Notes: generated by a model from the letters alone, not told the origin. A stretch of DNA of 64,000 bases from Nocardia cyriacigeorgica GUH-2 (GCF_000284035.1 NC_016887.1:5766001-5830000); one strand, 5' to 3'. Counted from the stretch's first letter, positions 26,278 through 34,202 are shown. Translations and numbers: made by a program.

Positions 26278-27147
26278 GTGTTCGATGCCCATGTCCACAT
26301 CATCGATCCGCGGTTTCCGCTGATCGAAAATGAGGGCTACCTGCCGGAGCCCTACACCATCGACGATTATCGAAAGCGTATGTCGCGCTTCGACGTCACC
26401 GGTGGGGCCGTGGTCAGCGCGTCCTTCCAGGGCAGCGATCAGAGCTATCTGCGGGCGGCGCTTGCCGAGCTCGGTGAGGGCTGGGTGGGCGTCACCCGGC
26501 TGCCGCTGGATGCGGGCGATGAGGAGATCGTCGAGCTGGACAAGGTCGGGGTGCGGGCGCTGCGGTTCAACCTCAAGCGCGCCGCCGCCGACATCGCCGC
26601 CATGACGTTGCAGGCGGTGCGCGCCTATGAGCTGGCCGGCTGGCATGTCGAGGTCTATATCGACGGCCAGATGCTGGCCTCGCTGCAACCGGTGGTGTTG
26701 AAGCTGCCCGCGCTGTCGGTCGACCATATGGGCATGTCCGAGGAGGGGCTGCCGTTCCTGCTGGATCTGGTCGACCGTGGCGCCAGGGTGAAGGCCACCG
26801 GGTTCGGCCGCGTCGATATGGATGTCGCGACCGCCCTGCGCCGCATTCACGCGGTGAACCCGGAAGCCCTGATGTTCGGCACCGACCTTCCGGGTACCCG
26901 CGCGGGGCGGCCGTTCGAGGACTCCGACGTCGACCTGATCTGCGATGTCGTCGGCGCCGATATGCACAAGGTCCTCGAAGACAATGCCCGCGCCTTCTAC
27001 CGGCTGCCGCCGGTCCAGCGTCCGGCCGACGATCCGGCTCCGACGCTGCCGCTGCATGCCCCGCCCGCGCCGACCATGCCGATTCCGCGCGCGGATCTGC
27101 CGAAATCCGAAGCGATGGATACGGTTCCGCTGCCGATCGTGGAGTGA
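26278..27147 (+). CDS. amidohydrolase-2 family metal-dependent hydrolase
   Basis: The 289-residue product begins VFDAHVHIIDPRFPL, the HxH metal motif of TIM-barrel amidohydrolases. It continues with LPALSVDHMG, where the histidine follows a conserved strand, and MFGTDLPGTRAG with the late aspartate. These features match the pyrone-dicarboxylate lactonase or decarboxylase group. The C-terminal 45 residues are Pro-rich and beyond the usual domain. A GTG is the start. The substrate is unknown. It is convergent with the NlpC/P60 gene, with six bases between the stops. Confidence 0.8.
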   Translation: MFDAHVHIIDPRFPLIENEGYLPEPYTIDDYRKRMSRFDVTGGAVVSASFQGSDQSYLRAALAELGEGWVGVTRLPLDAGDEEIVELDKVGVRALRFNLKRAAADIAAMTLQAVRAYELAGWHVEVYIDGQMLASLQPVVLKLPALSVDHMGMSEEGLPFLLDLVDRGARVKATGFGRVDMDVATALRRIHAVNPEALMFGTDLPGTRAGRPFEDSDVDLICDVVGADMHKVLEDNARAFYRLPPVQRPADDPAPTLPLHAPPAPTMPIPRADLPKSEAMDTVPLPIVE

Positions 27148-27153
27148 GCGGGC

Positions 27154-27882
27154 TCAGTACCGGCGCGCGCCCGCGAATGGCATTGTCGCCATATCGGATT
27201 CGACGACGCCCTCGCCCGACGTGGCGGCGTGGATGACCTTGCCGCCGCCGGAGTACAGCGCGGAGTGGCCGCCGCCGTAGAACGACACCAGGTCGCCGGG
27301 GCGAAGGTCGTTGCGGGAGACCGGCATTCCGGTCGCGAGCTGCTGGTGGCTGGTGCGCGGCAGGTCCAGGCCGGCGTGGCGGTAGGACCACTGCACCAGG
27401 CCGGAGCAATCGAAGGCGTGGGGGCCCGTCGCGCCTGGGGCGTAGTTCGCGCCCAGCTTGCTGCGGGCGGCGGCTAGTGCGGCGTCACCACGGGTCTGCT
27501 CAGGGACAGCCGCCGGGGCGGGCGAATGCGGTCCCGGGAGTTGGGGTAGTGCGAAGGGGAACGGTAGCTGGGGAATCGTGAATTCCACCAGCTCCACGCT
27601 GACGGCCGGCTCCTGCGCCGCGAACTCCGCGGCCGCGGGATTATCGCCGAAGCTCAGGCGGGGAATTTCCCGTGCGGGAATGTCGTCGATTTTCGGGGCC
27701 GTGAAGCCCGGCGGCACCGGCGCATTTCCCGGAATTTCGAAGCTCCCGACGCCGGGAACCTCCAGCGGCTGCGCCGTCGCCGTACCCGGTAGCAGCGCCA
27801 CCGCGGCCGCCGAACCCAGTGCCAGCAGGATTGCCCGGCGCAGCCGGCGAGAATATCGAACGTCGTCGTCAGATGATGCCAT
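27154..27882 (-). CDS. secreted NlpC/P60 peptidoglycan hydrolase
   Basis: The 242-residue product has a signal peptide (RRLRRAILLALGSAAAVALL, cleavage near TATA-QP about residue 38), a Pro-rich linker, and an NlpC/P60 domain in the last 110 residues. The catalytic triad is C159 in FDCSGLVQWSY, H206 in GGGHSALYSG and H218 in VIHAA. It should cut peptidoglycan stem peptides outside the membrane, like the RipA family. The upstream region is unusually AT-rich and contains a 16-bp palindrome. Confidence 0.93.
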   Translation of the reverse strand: MASSDDDVRYSRRLRRAILLALGSAAAVALLPGTATAQPLEVPGVGSFEIPGNAPVPPGFTAPKIDDIPAREIPRLSFGDNPAAAEFAAQEPAVSVELVEFTIPQLPFPFALPQLPGPHSPAPAAVPEQTRGDAALAAARSKLGANYAPGATGPHAFDCSGLVQWSYRHAGLDLPRTSHQQLATGMPVSRNDLRPGDLVSFYGGGHSALYSGGGKVIHAATSGEGVVESDMATMPFAGARRY

Positions 27883-28043
27883 GATGCGGTCCTCCGATGC
27901 TCACATCGAGGCCGATGGCGGACGATCATTGTTCACCACGGCCTTCGAATTGATTCGAAAAACGTCACGGTGATCTGTTCGTTCGAGTCGATCCGAGCGT
28001 CGATCTTTCATTCATCGGCATGAGCAGTACAGCGGAACACGCG

Positions 28044-28059
28044 CTCGTTATATAACGAG
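28044..28059 (-). promoter_or_regulatory. palindrome in the AT-rich promoter region of the NlpC/P60 gene
   Basis: CTCGTTATATAACGAG is a perfect 16-bp palindrome about 160 bp upstream of the NlpC/P60 start. The surrounding 28040-28100 region is far more AT-rich than the rest of the window, with TAATAACGAACG and GAGTTAATTAC nearby. The gap 27883-28222 holds no gene. The palindrome may be an operator or a promoter element. Confidence 0.4.
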
Positions 28060-28192
28060 ATAATAACGAACGCTTATCACGAGTTAATTACATCGTCATG
28101 TTCGGCTAGATACACGCGCCGCGTACGCGGCCTACCAGACGTAGCCGGGACAGGTCCGCCGACACTGGCGCTCGGTTCACCTATCCGATAAC

Positions 28193-28208
28193 GTAGGTAC
28201 GTACCTAC
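28193..28208 (+). promoter_or_regulatory. operator of the Phd/PIN toxin-antitoxin operon
   Basis: GTAGGTACGTACCTAC is a perfect 16-bp palindrome ending 14 bases before the antitoxin start. Antitoxins of this type bind such sites to repress their own operon. Confidence 0.7.
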
Positions 28209-28222
28209 ATGAGGAGGTATCG

Positions 28223-28465
28223 ATGACCACGATGAGTGCTCGCGAGTTCAACCGCGACGTCAGCGCTGCGAAGCGCGCAGCAGCCGAAGGTCCGGTCGTG
28301 ATCACCGATCGTGGAGAGGACGCCTTCGTGCTGCTCTCGATCGAGGAATACCGGCGGTTGCGCGCGGACAGCCAGGACATCGTGACCCGGCTGAGCATGG
28401 AGGACGACGACATCGACTTCGATCCCGCTCCGTTGCACGTCGAACTGCGGGATCCGCCGCTGTGA
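28223..28465 (+). CDS. Phd/YefM-family antitoxin
   Basis: The 80-residue product begins MTTMSAREFNRDVSAAKRAA and contains GPVVITDRGEDAFVLLSIEEYRRL, the Phd/YefM DNA-binding fold. The acidic tail (SMEDDDIDFDP) is the likely toxin-binding part. It overlaps the toxin gene by four bases (GTGA) and follows a perfect palindrome, which is the usual autoregulated layout. AGGAGG precedes the start. Confidence 0.92.
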   Translation: MTTMSAREFNRDVSAAKRAAAEGPVVITDRGEDAFVLLSIEEYRRLRADSQDIVTRLSMEDDDIDFDPAPLHVELRDPPL

Positions 28466-28881
28466 CGTATCTACTCGACACGAACGTCATCAGTGAGTTG
28501 CGGAAATCGTCGCGAGTCGCAAACCCCTCAGTACGCGCCTGGGTCGCGGCGCGGCGTCCATCGGAGTTGTATCTGAGCGTGATCACCGTGATGGAAATCG
28601 AGATCGGGATCGGCCGAGTAGAAAGACGCGACTCCGTTCAAGGAAAGCGGTTGCGGTCATGGCTCGAGGATGAGGTGCTCGATGTATTCGCCGGGCGGAT
28701 TCTCGACCTCGATCTGGCCTCTGCGCGTCGCGCAGCACAGTCGCACGTGCCAGACCCACGCCCCGAACGGGACACCATGATCGCCGCGACAGCGAGCGAA
28801 CACGGCATGACAGTCGTTACGCGGAACACGAAAGATTTCTCGCAGCTAGGTGTACCGACGATCGACCCGTGGACGTCCTGA
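28462..28881 (+). CDS. PIN-domain toxin, VapC/FitB-like
   Basis: The 139-residue product is a PIN-domain ribonuclease. Its acidic site residues are visible as D6 in YLLDTNVISEL, the glutamate in SVITVMEIEIG, the aspartate in PERDTMIAATA and the aspartate in TRNTKDFSQLG. The FitB subgroup is suggested by LLDTNVISELRK. It is translated from an overlapping GTG right after the antitoxin. Base composition is lower in GC than the core genes, as expected for an accessory module. Confidence 0.93.
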   Translation: MTYLLDTNVISELRKSSRVANPSVRAWVAARRPSELYLSVITVMEIEIGIGRVERRDSVQGKRLRSWLEDEVLDVFAGRILDLDLASARRAAQSHVPDPRPERDTMIAATASEHGMTVVTRNTKDFSQLGVPTIDPWTS

Positions 28882-28965
28882 GCAGCCCACTTCGCCCCGT
28901 AGTCCAACGTTGTCCGTCGCGCGAGGAAACCGCCTCCCCCGGCTCGCTGACCCACACCCGTAGGG

Positions 28966-29289
28966 TCACAGCTTCGCCAGCCGCTCCTGCTCCTTCTGGT
29001 ACGCCCGCCACGCCTGCTGCGTCGGCGTCGGCCGGGCGGTGAGCGCCTTCCAGCCGGTGGAGCGAACGAAGTTCACCACCATCAGCACCGGCAGGATGAA
29101 CGCCTGGAAGAAGATCAGGTAGCTGCCGCCCTCGAACACGAACGCCAAATACCCCGCGTAGGCAAGAAACCCGGCCCCGAACGCCCCGTTGAGCCACCGC
29201 GATGTCTCACTCTGTCCGCCCTTGACAGCAGCCATCACCAGCATGAGCGTGCCGCTGAACACGAGCATCCAGACATACCAATCGAACAC
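28966..29289 (-). CDS. small three-helix membrane protein
   Basis: The 107-residue product starts VFDWYVWMLVFSG and has three hydrophobic segments (about 4-22, 37-56 and 60-76) followed by a basic cytoplasmic tail with KALTARPTPTQQAWRAY and QKEQERLAKL. The GTG start follows GGGAGGAA. No family was recognised. It stands alone between the toxin gene and a TetR gene. Confidence 0.75.
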   Translation of the reverse strand: MFDWYVWMLVFSGTLMLVMAAVKGGQSETSRWLNGAFGAGFLAYAGYLAFVFEGGSYLIFFQAFILPVLMVVNFVRSTGWKALTARPTPTQQAWRAYQKEQERLAKL

Positions 29290-29419
29290 GGCGGTTCCTC
29301 CCGCGACATCGCACTGCCCCTTGCAGCGCCGGATGCCGATAGACAACCGCCCGCCCCTTGCCGAACCCTTTCGGAACCCTTGCGCCTGGCGGCACGGTTG
29401 CGGCGCCGAGGCCGAGAGG

Positions 29420-30025
29420 CTACTCGGCTTCAACCCTCGTGACCGCCCGCATAGCGGCGCGGCCGCGCTCAGGTGCGGTGGGGTCATCGAGGAGCTGGAT
29501 CTCCTGGTTGATCGACATGGAGATTCCGATGAGTACCGTGGCGAGCTCGTCGGGTGGGCGGTGCGGACCGGCCGTTTCCTCTTGGGCCGCGGCGATTTCG
29601 GCGGCAAGATAGGTGCGCCAGTTGGTGATGACCTCACGGAGGCGGTCACGCAGCCTTCCGGGCCTGCCGTCGAGCTCGGTCGATGCCGATGTGACGAAAC
29701 ATCCACCGGGGAAAGGACATTCGGCCAGGTAATCGATCCACGCATCGATCAGCACCGCGAGACGACGCGCGCCCGGCGGTAAACCGGCCGACGGTTCGAG
29801 TACGGCGGCGCGGAAGATGCGCCCGGCTTCCTCCAGCGCGGCCAGTTGAAGTTCTTCCCGCGATCCGAAGGGGCCGACCACACCGGCCTTGCTCATGCCG
29901 AGAATCTCGGCCAGTGAACCGATCGTGAGACCGTCCAACCCCACAACGGAGGCGTTGTGGACGGCCGCGTGCACGATCCGCTCCTGGGTGTGGCGCGCCG
30001 CGGCGACCGAACGTCGTGGGGACAT
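29420..30025 (-). CDS. TetR-family transcriptional repressor
   Basis: The 201-residue product has the TetR helix-turn-helix near its N-terminus (VVGLDGLTIGSLAEILGMSKAG, with VGPFGSREEL following) and a ligand-binding C-terminal domain containing CPFPGGCFVTSASTELDGRPG, a signature of one TetR subgroup with a TetR_C ligand domain. It is divergent from a DinB-like gene, and a perfect 38-bp operator lies between the two start codons, so it very likely represses both. Confidence 0.95.
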   Translation of the reverse strand: MSPRRSVAAARHTQERIVHAAVHNASVVGLDGLTIGSLAEILGMSKAGVVGPFGSREELQLAALEEAGRIFRAAVLEPSAGLPPGARRLAVLIDAWIDYLAECPFPGGCFVTSASTELDGRPGRLRDRLREVITNWRTYLAAEIAAAQEETAGPHRPPDELATVLIGISMSINQEIQLLDDPTAPERGRAAMRAVTRVEAE

Positions 30026-30038
30026 CGCACAATCATAG

Positions 30039-30076
30039 CGTACGGTCGTTCGCTATAGTTAGCGAACGACCGTACG
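30039..30076. promoter_or_regulatory. TetR operator with perfect 17-bp arms
   Basis: CGTACGGTCGTTCGCTA at 30039-30055 and TAGCGAACGACCGTACG at 30060-30076 are exact reverse complements around TAGT. The site lies 13 bp from the TetR start and 18 bp from the divergent DinB-like start, so bound repressor would block both promoters. Confidence 0.88.
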
Positions 30077-30094
30077 TTAAACAGGAGATCTCCC

Positions 30095-30658
30095 ATGACC
30101 ACCGACCTGTTGTCACTCGACGCCACCGCCGTAATGCTGATCGGCCACGATGTCGCCGCCCTCGACACCGCCGAACTCGACCTGCCCACCCCATGCACCG
30201 GCTGGACGGTCGCCGACCTGATCGCGCACATGAACGAGCGCCACGCGGCCGTCATCGCCGCGACCAGCACACCCGTACCGGCTCCGACCGGCGACCCGCG
30301 CGACGCCTTCGCCGTCATCGCCGCACACTGGGTGACGGCGATGGAACAGACCGGCAGCAGCGTCACCCTCCCCCGCGCCGGCACGCTGCCCACCGAACAA
30401 GTCCTGTCGATCCACTTCGTGGACATGCTGGTGCACCGCTGGGATATCGCACGGGCACTCGGCATCTCCCGCGAAACCCCCGCCCGCCTCACCGAAATCG
30501 CCCTCCCCATCGCCCGCTCGATCACCGCCCCAGGCAGCCCACTCAACGGCCCGGACGGCGTCTACCACCCCTCGCTCACCGAGAACCCGACCCGACCGGC
30601 AATGGACAATATCGCCGCCCTACTCGGCCGCGACCCACACCACGCTCCCAGCCGATAG
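30095..30658 (+). CDS. TIGR03086-type DinB-like metal-binding protein
   Basis: The 187-residue product fits the mycothiol-dependent maleylpyruvate isomerase/DinB-like family. It shows LDLPTPCTGWTVADLIAHMNERH with a metal-binding histidine and FVDMLVHRWDIARAL with the second histidine pair. Such proteins often use mycothiol in detoxification; the substrate here is unknown. The start follows AGGAG. It is under the TetR operator and ends one base before the convergent DUF4254 gene. Confidence 0.85.
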   Translation: MTTDLLSLDATAVMLIGHDVAALDTAELDLPTPCTGWTVADLIAHMNERHAAVIAATSTPVPAPTGDPRDAFAVIAAHWVTAMEQTGSSVTLPRAGTLPTEQVLSIHFVDMLVHRWDIARALGISRETPARLTEIALPIARSITAPGSPLNGPDGVYHPSLTENPTRPAMDNIAALLGRDPHHAPSR

Positions 30659-30659
30659 A

Positions 30660-31202
30660 TCAGCACTGATCAGCGTGACGTCGCTCGTCAGCCGGCGCGT
30701 CCGTAATCATCTGCGAGGCGTTCGATGTCGTCCTATGACCTTTCCGCGGAACCGGCGTCGTCGATCCACACCAGGTCCGTGGCAGGTCGACGCGCCTGGA
30801 CAGCGCCTGAGGCAACAAATCATCGTAGCCATCCCGAAGTTCGGCCAACTGCACCCACGCTCGATGCACCCGTTCATCGGCCGCGGGTAGACGTGCCAAT
30901 TCCCGGCACGCCAACACATGCGCTTCCGCAAGGCGCGATACCACGGATCCGAATGACTCGGTCCCCTTCGTGGGACCGCACCGGTTGGTGGGCAACTGAC
31001 CGGCGAGCCAGGTGTCGATTGCGGTTACGACCGCTCGGATTCGCACACGAATCTCCTGCTGCTGCGGCAGGCTCGCGGCGAGCTCCCCGTACAAGCCTGC
31101 CAGCTCAGCGGCCCACGCCAGCAGCGGCGAATCGGTCACCCGCCCGCACCGAACCGCCGACAACACTTCATCTGCCGACGGCAGGGGCTGGTCATCGTTC
31201 AT
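30660..31202 (-). CDS. DUF4254-like protein
   Basis: The 180-residue product has the features of the actinobacterial DUF4254 group: LPSADEVLSAVR, LLAWAAELAGLYGELAA, IDTWLAGQLP, TESFGSVVSRLAEAHVLA and the final WVQLAELRDGYDDLL. These form a short all-helical domain (residues about 7-145) with no membrane segment. A 35-residue basic tail follows. It is the last gene of a three-gene operon and overlaps the small membrane gene by four bases (ATGA). The function of the family is unknown. Confidence 0.75.
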   Translation of the reverse strand: MNDDQPLPSADEVLSAVRCGRVTDSPLLAWAAELAGLYGELAASLPQQQEIRVRIRAVVTAIDTWLAGQLPTNRCGPTKGTESFGSVVSRLAEAHVLACRELARLPAADERVHRAWVQLAELRDGYDDLLPQALSRRVDLPRTWCGSTTPVPRKGHRTTSNASQMITDAPADERRHADQC

Positions 31203-31399
31203 GCCGTACGCCTGTCGCGCAATGGAATCGGCGCGTGTCCATTCGCACGTCGCGCGGCCTGCTCGTACTCGAGCCGCGCCTGGATGCTTCGCACCGACCA
31301 GCCCGTATCCACAGGAGGAGGTCGCAGCAGCAGCGAACCGAACCAGACCACGATCGCCCCGACACCGATTCCCAGGACGAATATGAGCACGTCAGCCAT
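31199..31399 (-). CDS. small single-pass membrane protein
   Basis: The 66-residue product starts MADVLIFVLGIGVGAIVVWF, a single membrane helix, followed by a basic cytoplasmic part with RSIQARLEYEQAARRANG. The ATG at 31399 lies seven bases after AGGAGGTG. A GTG at 31408 in the same frame sits on that ribosome site and is rejected. It is coupled to the DUF4254 gene by a four-base overlap. Confidence 0.75.
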   Translation of the reverse strand: MADVLIFVLGIGVGAIVVWFGSLLLRPPPVDTGWSVRSIQARLEYEQAARRANGHAPIPLRDRRTA

Positions 31400-31404
31400 A
31401 GCCT

Positions 31405-31728
31405 TCACCTCCTAGCCGACCGACGGCCGAAACGTCGCGAGGGCATGACGACGGAATCAGGAGCGGGACAGTCGATCCCGAGCAGTGCCGCGAACTCACG
31501 CGCGGTGTACCCGAGCAGACCCACATCCGAATGCACGCACGGCCACACCGGATCGTCCATCCCCGGGCGCCCATCCAGGACTTCCGCTGCCCGGATCGCC
31601 GCCACCGCACACTCCGTCGGCACAGTCCGCCCAGGTAGCCACAACATCGACCACCGGTTCTGCCCCACGTACCACGCCGATCGCACCGAGCCGCTCTCCG
31701 GCCCGTCCCCCGACACGAGCTTCATCAT
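31405..31728 (-). CDS. uncharacterised small protein of the DUF4254 operon
   Basis: The 107-residue product starts MMKLVSGDGPESGSVRSAWY and contains VGQNRWSMLWLPG, AVAAIRAAEVLDGR and YTAREFAALLGIDCPAPDSV. It is soluble by composition and has three cysteines. The ATG follows GGAGGGGTG. I do not recognise the family. It is the first gene of the operon that runs into the small membrane protein and DUF4254, and it is divergent from the XRE gene across one shared palindrome. Confidence 0.7.
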   Translation of the reverse strand: MMKLVSGDGPESGSVRSAWYVGQNRWSMLWLPGRTVPTECAVAAIRAAEVLDGRPGMDDPVWPCVHSDVGLLGYTAREFAALLGIDCPAPDSVVMPSRRFGRRSARR

Positions 31729-31859
31729 CGACACCCCTCCGATAGACGGGCCGTTGTGGTCGTGACCATCACGGTCCGGTCGTTGTCTCGAGTTGGCATT
31801 CAGTTCGCCGCCCGGCCCTGCGATAGACCAGCGGTGACCGAGGCCACCTGACACTATCT

Positions 31860-31874
31860 CTGACAACTTGTCAG
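31860..31874. promoter_or_regulatory. candidate operator shared by two divergent operons
   Basis: CTGACAACTTGTCAG is a perfect palindrome with 7-bp arms and one central base, midway between the divergent start codons at 31728 and 31942. The XRE protein encoded to the right is the likely ligand. Confidence 0.6.
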
Positions 31875-31941
31875 CGCAACTGTCTGTTGGCTGTTCTTCA
31901 ACGCGGTACGATCAGCGGGCCAACATGAAAGGAGCTGCTGC

Positions 31942-32805
31942 GTGCCGAAATCGCCCACGGTTGCACGCTGGGAGTTGCTGCTTCGGATAAACCAGTGGAA
32001 GGCCGAGCAGCAAATCGATGTGAAGACCGCTGCCAAGGCGCTCAACATCACGACCAACTATTGGCACCAGCTGATGAGTGATCGGCGCGCGCTGACCGAC
32101 GAGAACTTCCACGCGCTGTTGAAGCTGCTCGGTATAGCCGCGGCCGACAACGAGGAGCGGCGCCTACTCGAGTCACTCCGCTCCGATGCACGCGCACGGG
32201 GCTGGTGGATGGACTTCTCCGCGCTGTTCGATGCCGAGACTCTCCGCCTGTTCGGACTGGAGCACGGCGCCAAGAGTGTCCAGAGTTATGAGGGTTTGAT
32301 CATCCCTGGGCTGTTGCAGACGGTGGACTACATGCGCGCGATCATGGAGTCGGATCTCGCCCGAATCCGCCCTGTTGACGCCGACCTCTACATCGAGGCT
32401 CGACTGAATCGGCAGAAACGACTGGCCGGCGACGACCCGCTGGATCTGACGGCGCTGATTCACGAAGCCGCACTTCACCAAGTGACCGGCAGTCCAGAAG
32501 TAATGCTCGGCCAACTGCGGCACCTCAGCGCTATCGCACAGACCGATACGGTCGAGGTCAGAATCGTGCCGTTCAGCGCGGCGGTCCGGCCGATTCTGTC
32601 GGGGTCGCCGTTCCACATCATCCATTTCGCAAGCCCAGTTCTCCCATCACTGGCATGGCATGAATCAGTTGCGACGCGCGGGATCATCGACGACAGCGTG
32701 CGAGTGCGTGAGCTACGCATTCTCTTCGGGCGGCAGCTCGACCTGGCGTTGAGCCCGGATGATTCGCTGGCCCTCATCGACCGCATGGCAGATGCGCTAG
32801 CCTGA
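31942..32805 (+). CDS. XRE-family regulator with DUF5753 domain
   Basis: The 287-residue product has an N-terminal helix-turn-helix (residues about 10-65: VKTAAKALNITTNYWHQLMS, LTDENFHALLKLLGI) and a C-terminal DUF5753 ligand-type domain with YEGLIIPGLLQTVDYMRAIM, EARLNRQKRL and FHIIHFASPVLPSLAWHES. This is the Scr1/WhiJ-like class common in actinobacteria, which is usually paired with a DUF397 protein, as here. The GTG follows AAAGGAG. The HTH and a central palindrome upstream suggest control of both neighbouring operons. Confidence 0.92.
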   Translation: MPKSPTVARWELLLRINQWKAEQQIDVKTAAKALNITTNYWHQLMSDRRALTDENFHALLKLLGIAAADNEERRLLESLRSDARARGWWMDFSALFDAETLRLFGLEHGAKSVQSYEGLIIPGLLQTVDYMRAIMESDLARIRPVDADLYIEARLNRQKRLAGDDPLDLTALIHEAALHQVTGSPEVMLGQLRHLSAIAQTDTVEVRIVPFSAAVRPILSGSPFHIIHFASPVLPSLAWHESVATRGIIDDSVRVRELRILFGRQLDLALSPDDSLALIDRMADALA

Positions 32806-32810
32806 CTGGC

Positions 32811-33197
32811 ATGAGTGCAGCAAAACCCGCCACCAGCAAGAACGGCGGTTTCTTCAAGTCGTCGCACTCCAACGACGGCCCCGCGTGTGTCGAAGTGAAG
32901 TTCGATGGCGAATGGGTGCTTCTTCGGGACAGCAAGCAGACCAGCGAATACGTCAGCGCTCCCGCCATGCAGCCCACCATCGCTCTCCCTGCTGTGCATT
33001 GGGCCGCCTTTCTCGATGCCGCCGTACAACGCGGCCCCGCGAGCATCGCCGACGTTGTCGCCATCGAACCCACGCGCGACAACGGCATAACTCTCCGCGC
33101 TCCCGACAACACCACACTCACCTACACGACCAGCGAATGGGACGCATTCGTTTCCGGTATCGAAGGCGGCGAATTCTCGCTCCTCGAAGCCGCCTGA
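32811..33197 (+). CDS. DUF397 protein with an internal duplication
   Basis: DUF397 proteins are normally about 60-80 residues. This one is 128 residues. Residues 14-75 carry one copy (FFKSSHSNDGPACVEVKF, VLLRDSK and a WAAFLDAAV end). Residues 82-123 look like a second copy lacking the SSHSN start (VVAIEPTRDNGITLRAPD and TSEWDAFVSGIEGGEF). It follows the XRE gene by five bases. DUF397 proteins are thought to bind their partner XRE regulator; the effect of two copies is not known. Confidence 0.88.
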   Translation: MSAAKPATSKNGGFFKSSHSNDGPACVEVKFDGEWVLLRDSKQTSEYVSAPAMQPTIALPAVHWAAFLDAAVQRGPASIADVVAIEPTRDNGITLRAPDNTTLTYTTSEWDAFVSGIEGGEFSLLEAA

Positions 33198-33199
33198 AC

Positions 33200-33421
33200 A
33201 TGTCCCGCATTGATTCCGGTGTGCTCGTCTCGTGGGACGAGGAGTCCAACACCGCGTCGATCGAATTCGCCCAATGCGACCGACCGCGCTGGACCGTGCC
33301 GGTAACCGACAACGAAAAGTTGATCGCCACTTTGCGCTTCGCCGACGACGGAGAGCTCCTCGAAGTGGAGTTACTGGACGCCGAGAAGCAACTGCCCCGA
33401 GGCCTCAGGGCCGCGCGGTAG
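33200..33421 (+). CDS. DUF2283-like small protein
   Basis: The 73-residue product has SWDEESNTASIEF and LRFADDGELLEVELLDAEKQLP, matching the beta-rich layout of DUF2283 proteins. The start lies two bases after the DUF397 stop, so it is translationally coupled. It is the third member of the XRE-DUF397 operon and is not usually described as part of that pair. The function is unknown. Confidence 0.7.
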   Translation: MSRIDSGVLVSWDEESNTASIEFAQCDRPRWTVPVTDNEKLIATLRFADDGELLEVELLDAEKQLPRGLRAAR

Positions 33422-33437
33422 CCGTCCCGTATCCGGC

Positions 33438-33920
33438 CTAGACGACGATCGCGGCCGCAAGCCACACACCGGCTGCCAGCAACGCCCCGAGCAGTTCCAC
33501 GAGGATGGACAGGCCGACCCCCTTCACCGCATGCCAGGTGGACTGCCAGGCCAAACGCTGGCCGCGGACGCGTTGGAGTTCGGAGATGTACACGCCGGCG
33601 ATGAATCCGACGAACAGGCCGACGACGGGGATGACGAAGAAGCCGATGATGCCGAGGATGGCGCCGAGGTAGAGGGAGCGGTTGGGGACGCCGGCTTCTT
33701 TCAGTTTCCGGCCGGGCCAGGTGTATTTGATGATGCCCGAGATCACCAGCAGGACAGTGCTTATGGCGAAGACGGTCCAGGCGGTGGCGCCGCCGGTGAG
33801 GAAGGCCCAGACGGCGATGGCGGCGAAGATCAGGATGACGCCGGGCAGGATGGGGATGACGATGCCGAGTAGGCCGACCAGGATCACCAGGCCGACGACG
33901 AGCTCGCCCCACACGCTCAC
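33438..33920 (-). CDS. DUF456 membrane protein
   Basis: The 160-residue product has four to five hydrophobic segments and the family motifs GIVIPILPGVILIF, GRKLKEAGVPNRS and GFFVIPVVGLFVGFIAGVYI. The glycine-rich repeats inside the helices are typical of DUF456. The GTG start is preceded by GGAGGGA. The function is unknown. It is convergent with the DUF2283 gene, with 16 bp between the stops. Confidence 0.88.
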   Translation of the reverse strand: MSVWGELVVGLVILVGLLGIVIPILPGVILIFAAIAVWAFLTGGATAWTVFAISTVLLVISGIIKYTWPGRKLKEAGVPNRSLYLGAILGIIGFFVIPVVGLFVGFIAGVYISELQRVRGQRLAWQSTWHAVKGVGLSILVELLGALLAAGVWLAAAIVV

Positions 33921-34202
33921 TGAATAATCCCTCCGTTGTCGGCGCGGCGGCCTTCGACCGATCTCCGCAGACCCTGATGCGCTCGCGCCGTGCGAACGGG
34001 ATGCCCGGACGGCAGACACTCCCCGCTCACCGGGCGACCCTTCTACCCGAATTCTGTCCTATCGAGCGAGGTCGTGCAGCGTGGAGGTACGGGTCACAAT
34101 GGTCCGGGCTATTGTCGTACTGTCAATACAGTCTCCGGGCCGCTCCCGGCGACGAGCACCGGCCCCCGGTGCGCAGGATTCGACGACGAACCGAGGTAGG
34201 GC

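Noticed and set aside
27883..28222. A cyclic di-AMP riboswitch in front of the NlpC/P60 gene
   Set aside because: Such riboswitches occur before cell-wall hydrolase genes in actinobacteria, so it was sought. No matching core was seen; the region has an AT-rich palindrome instead.
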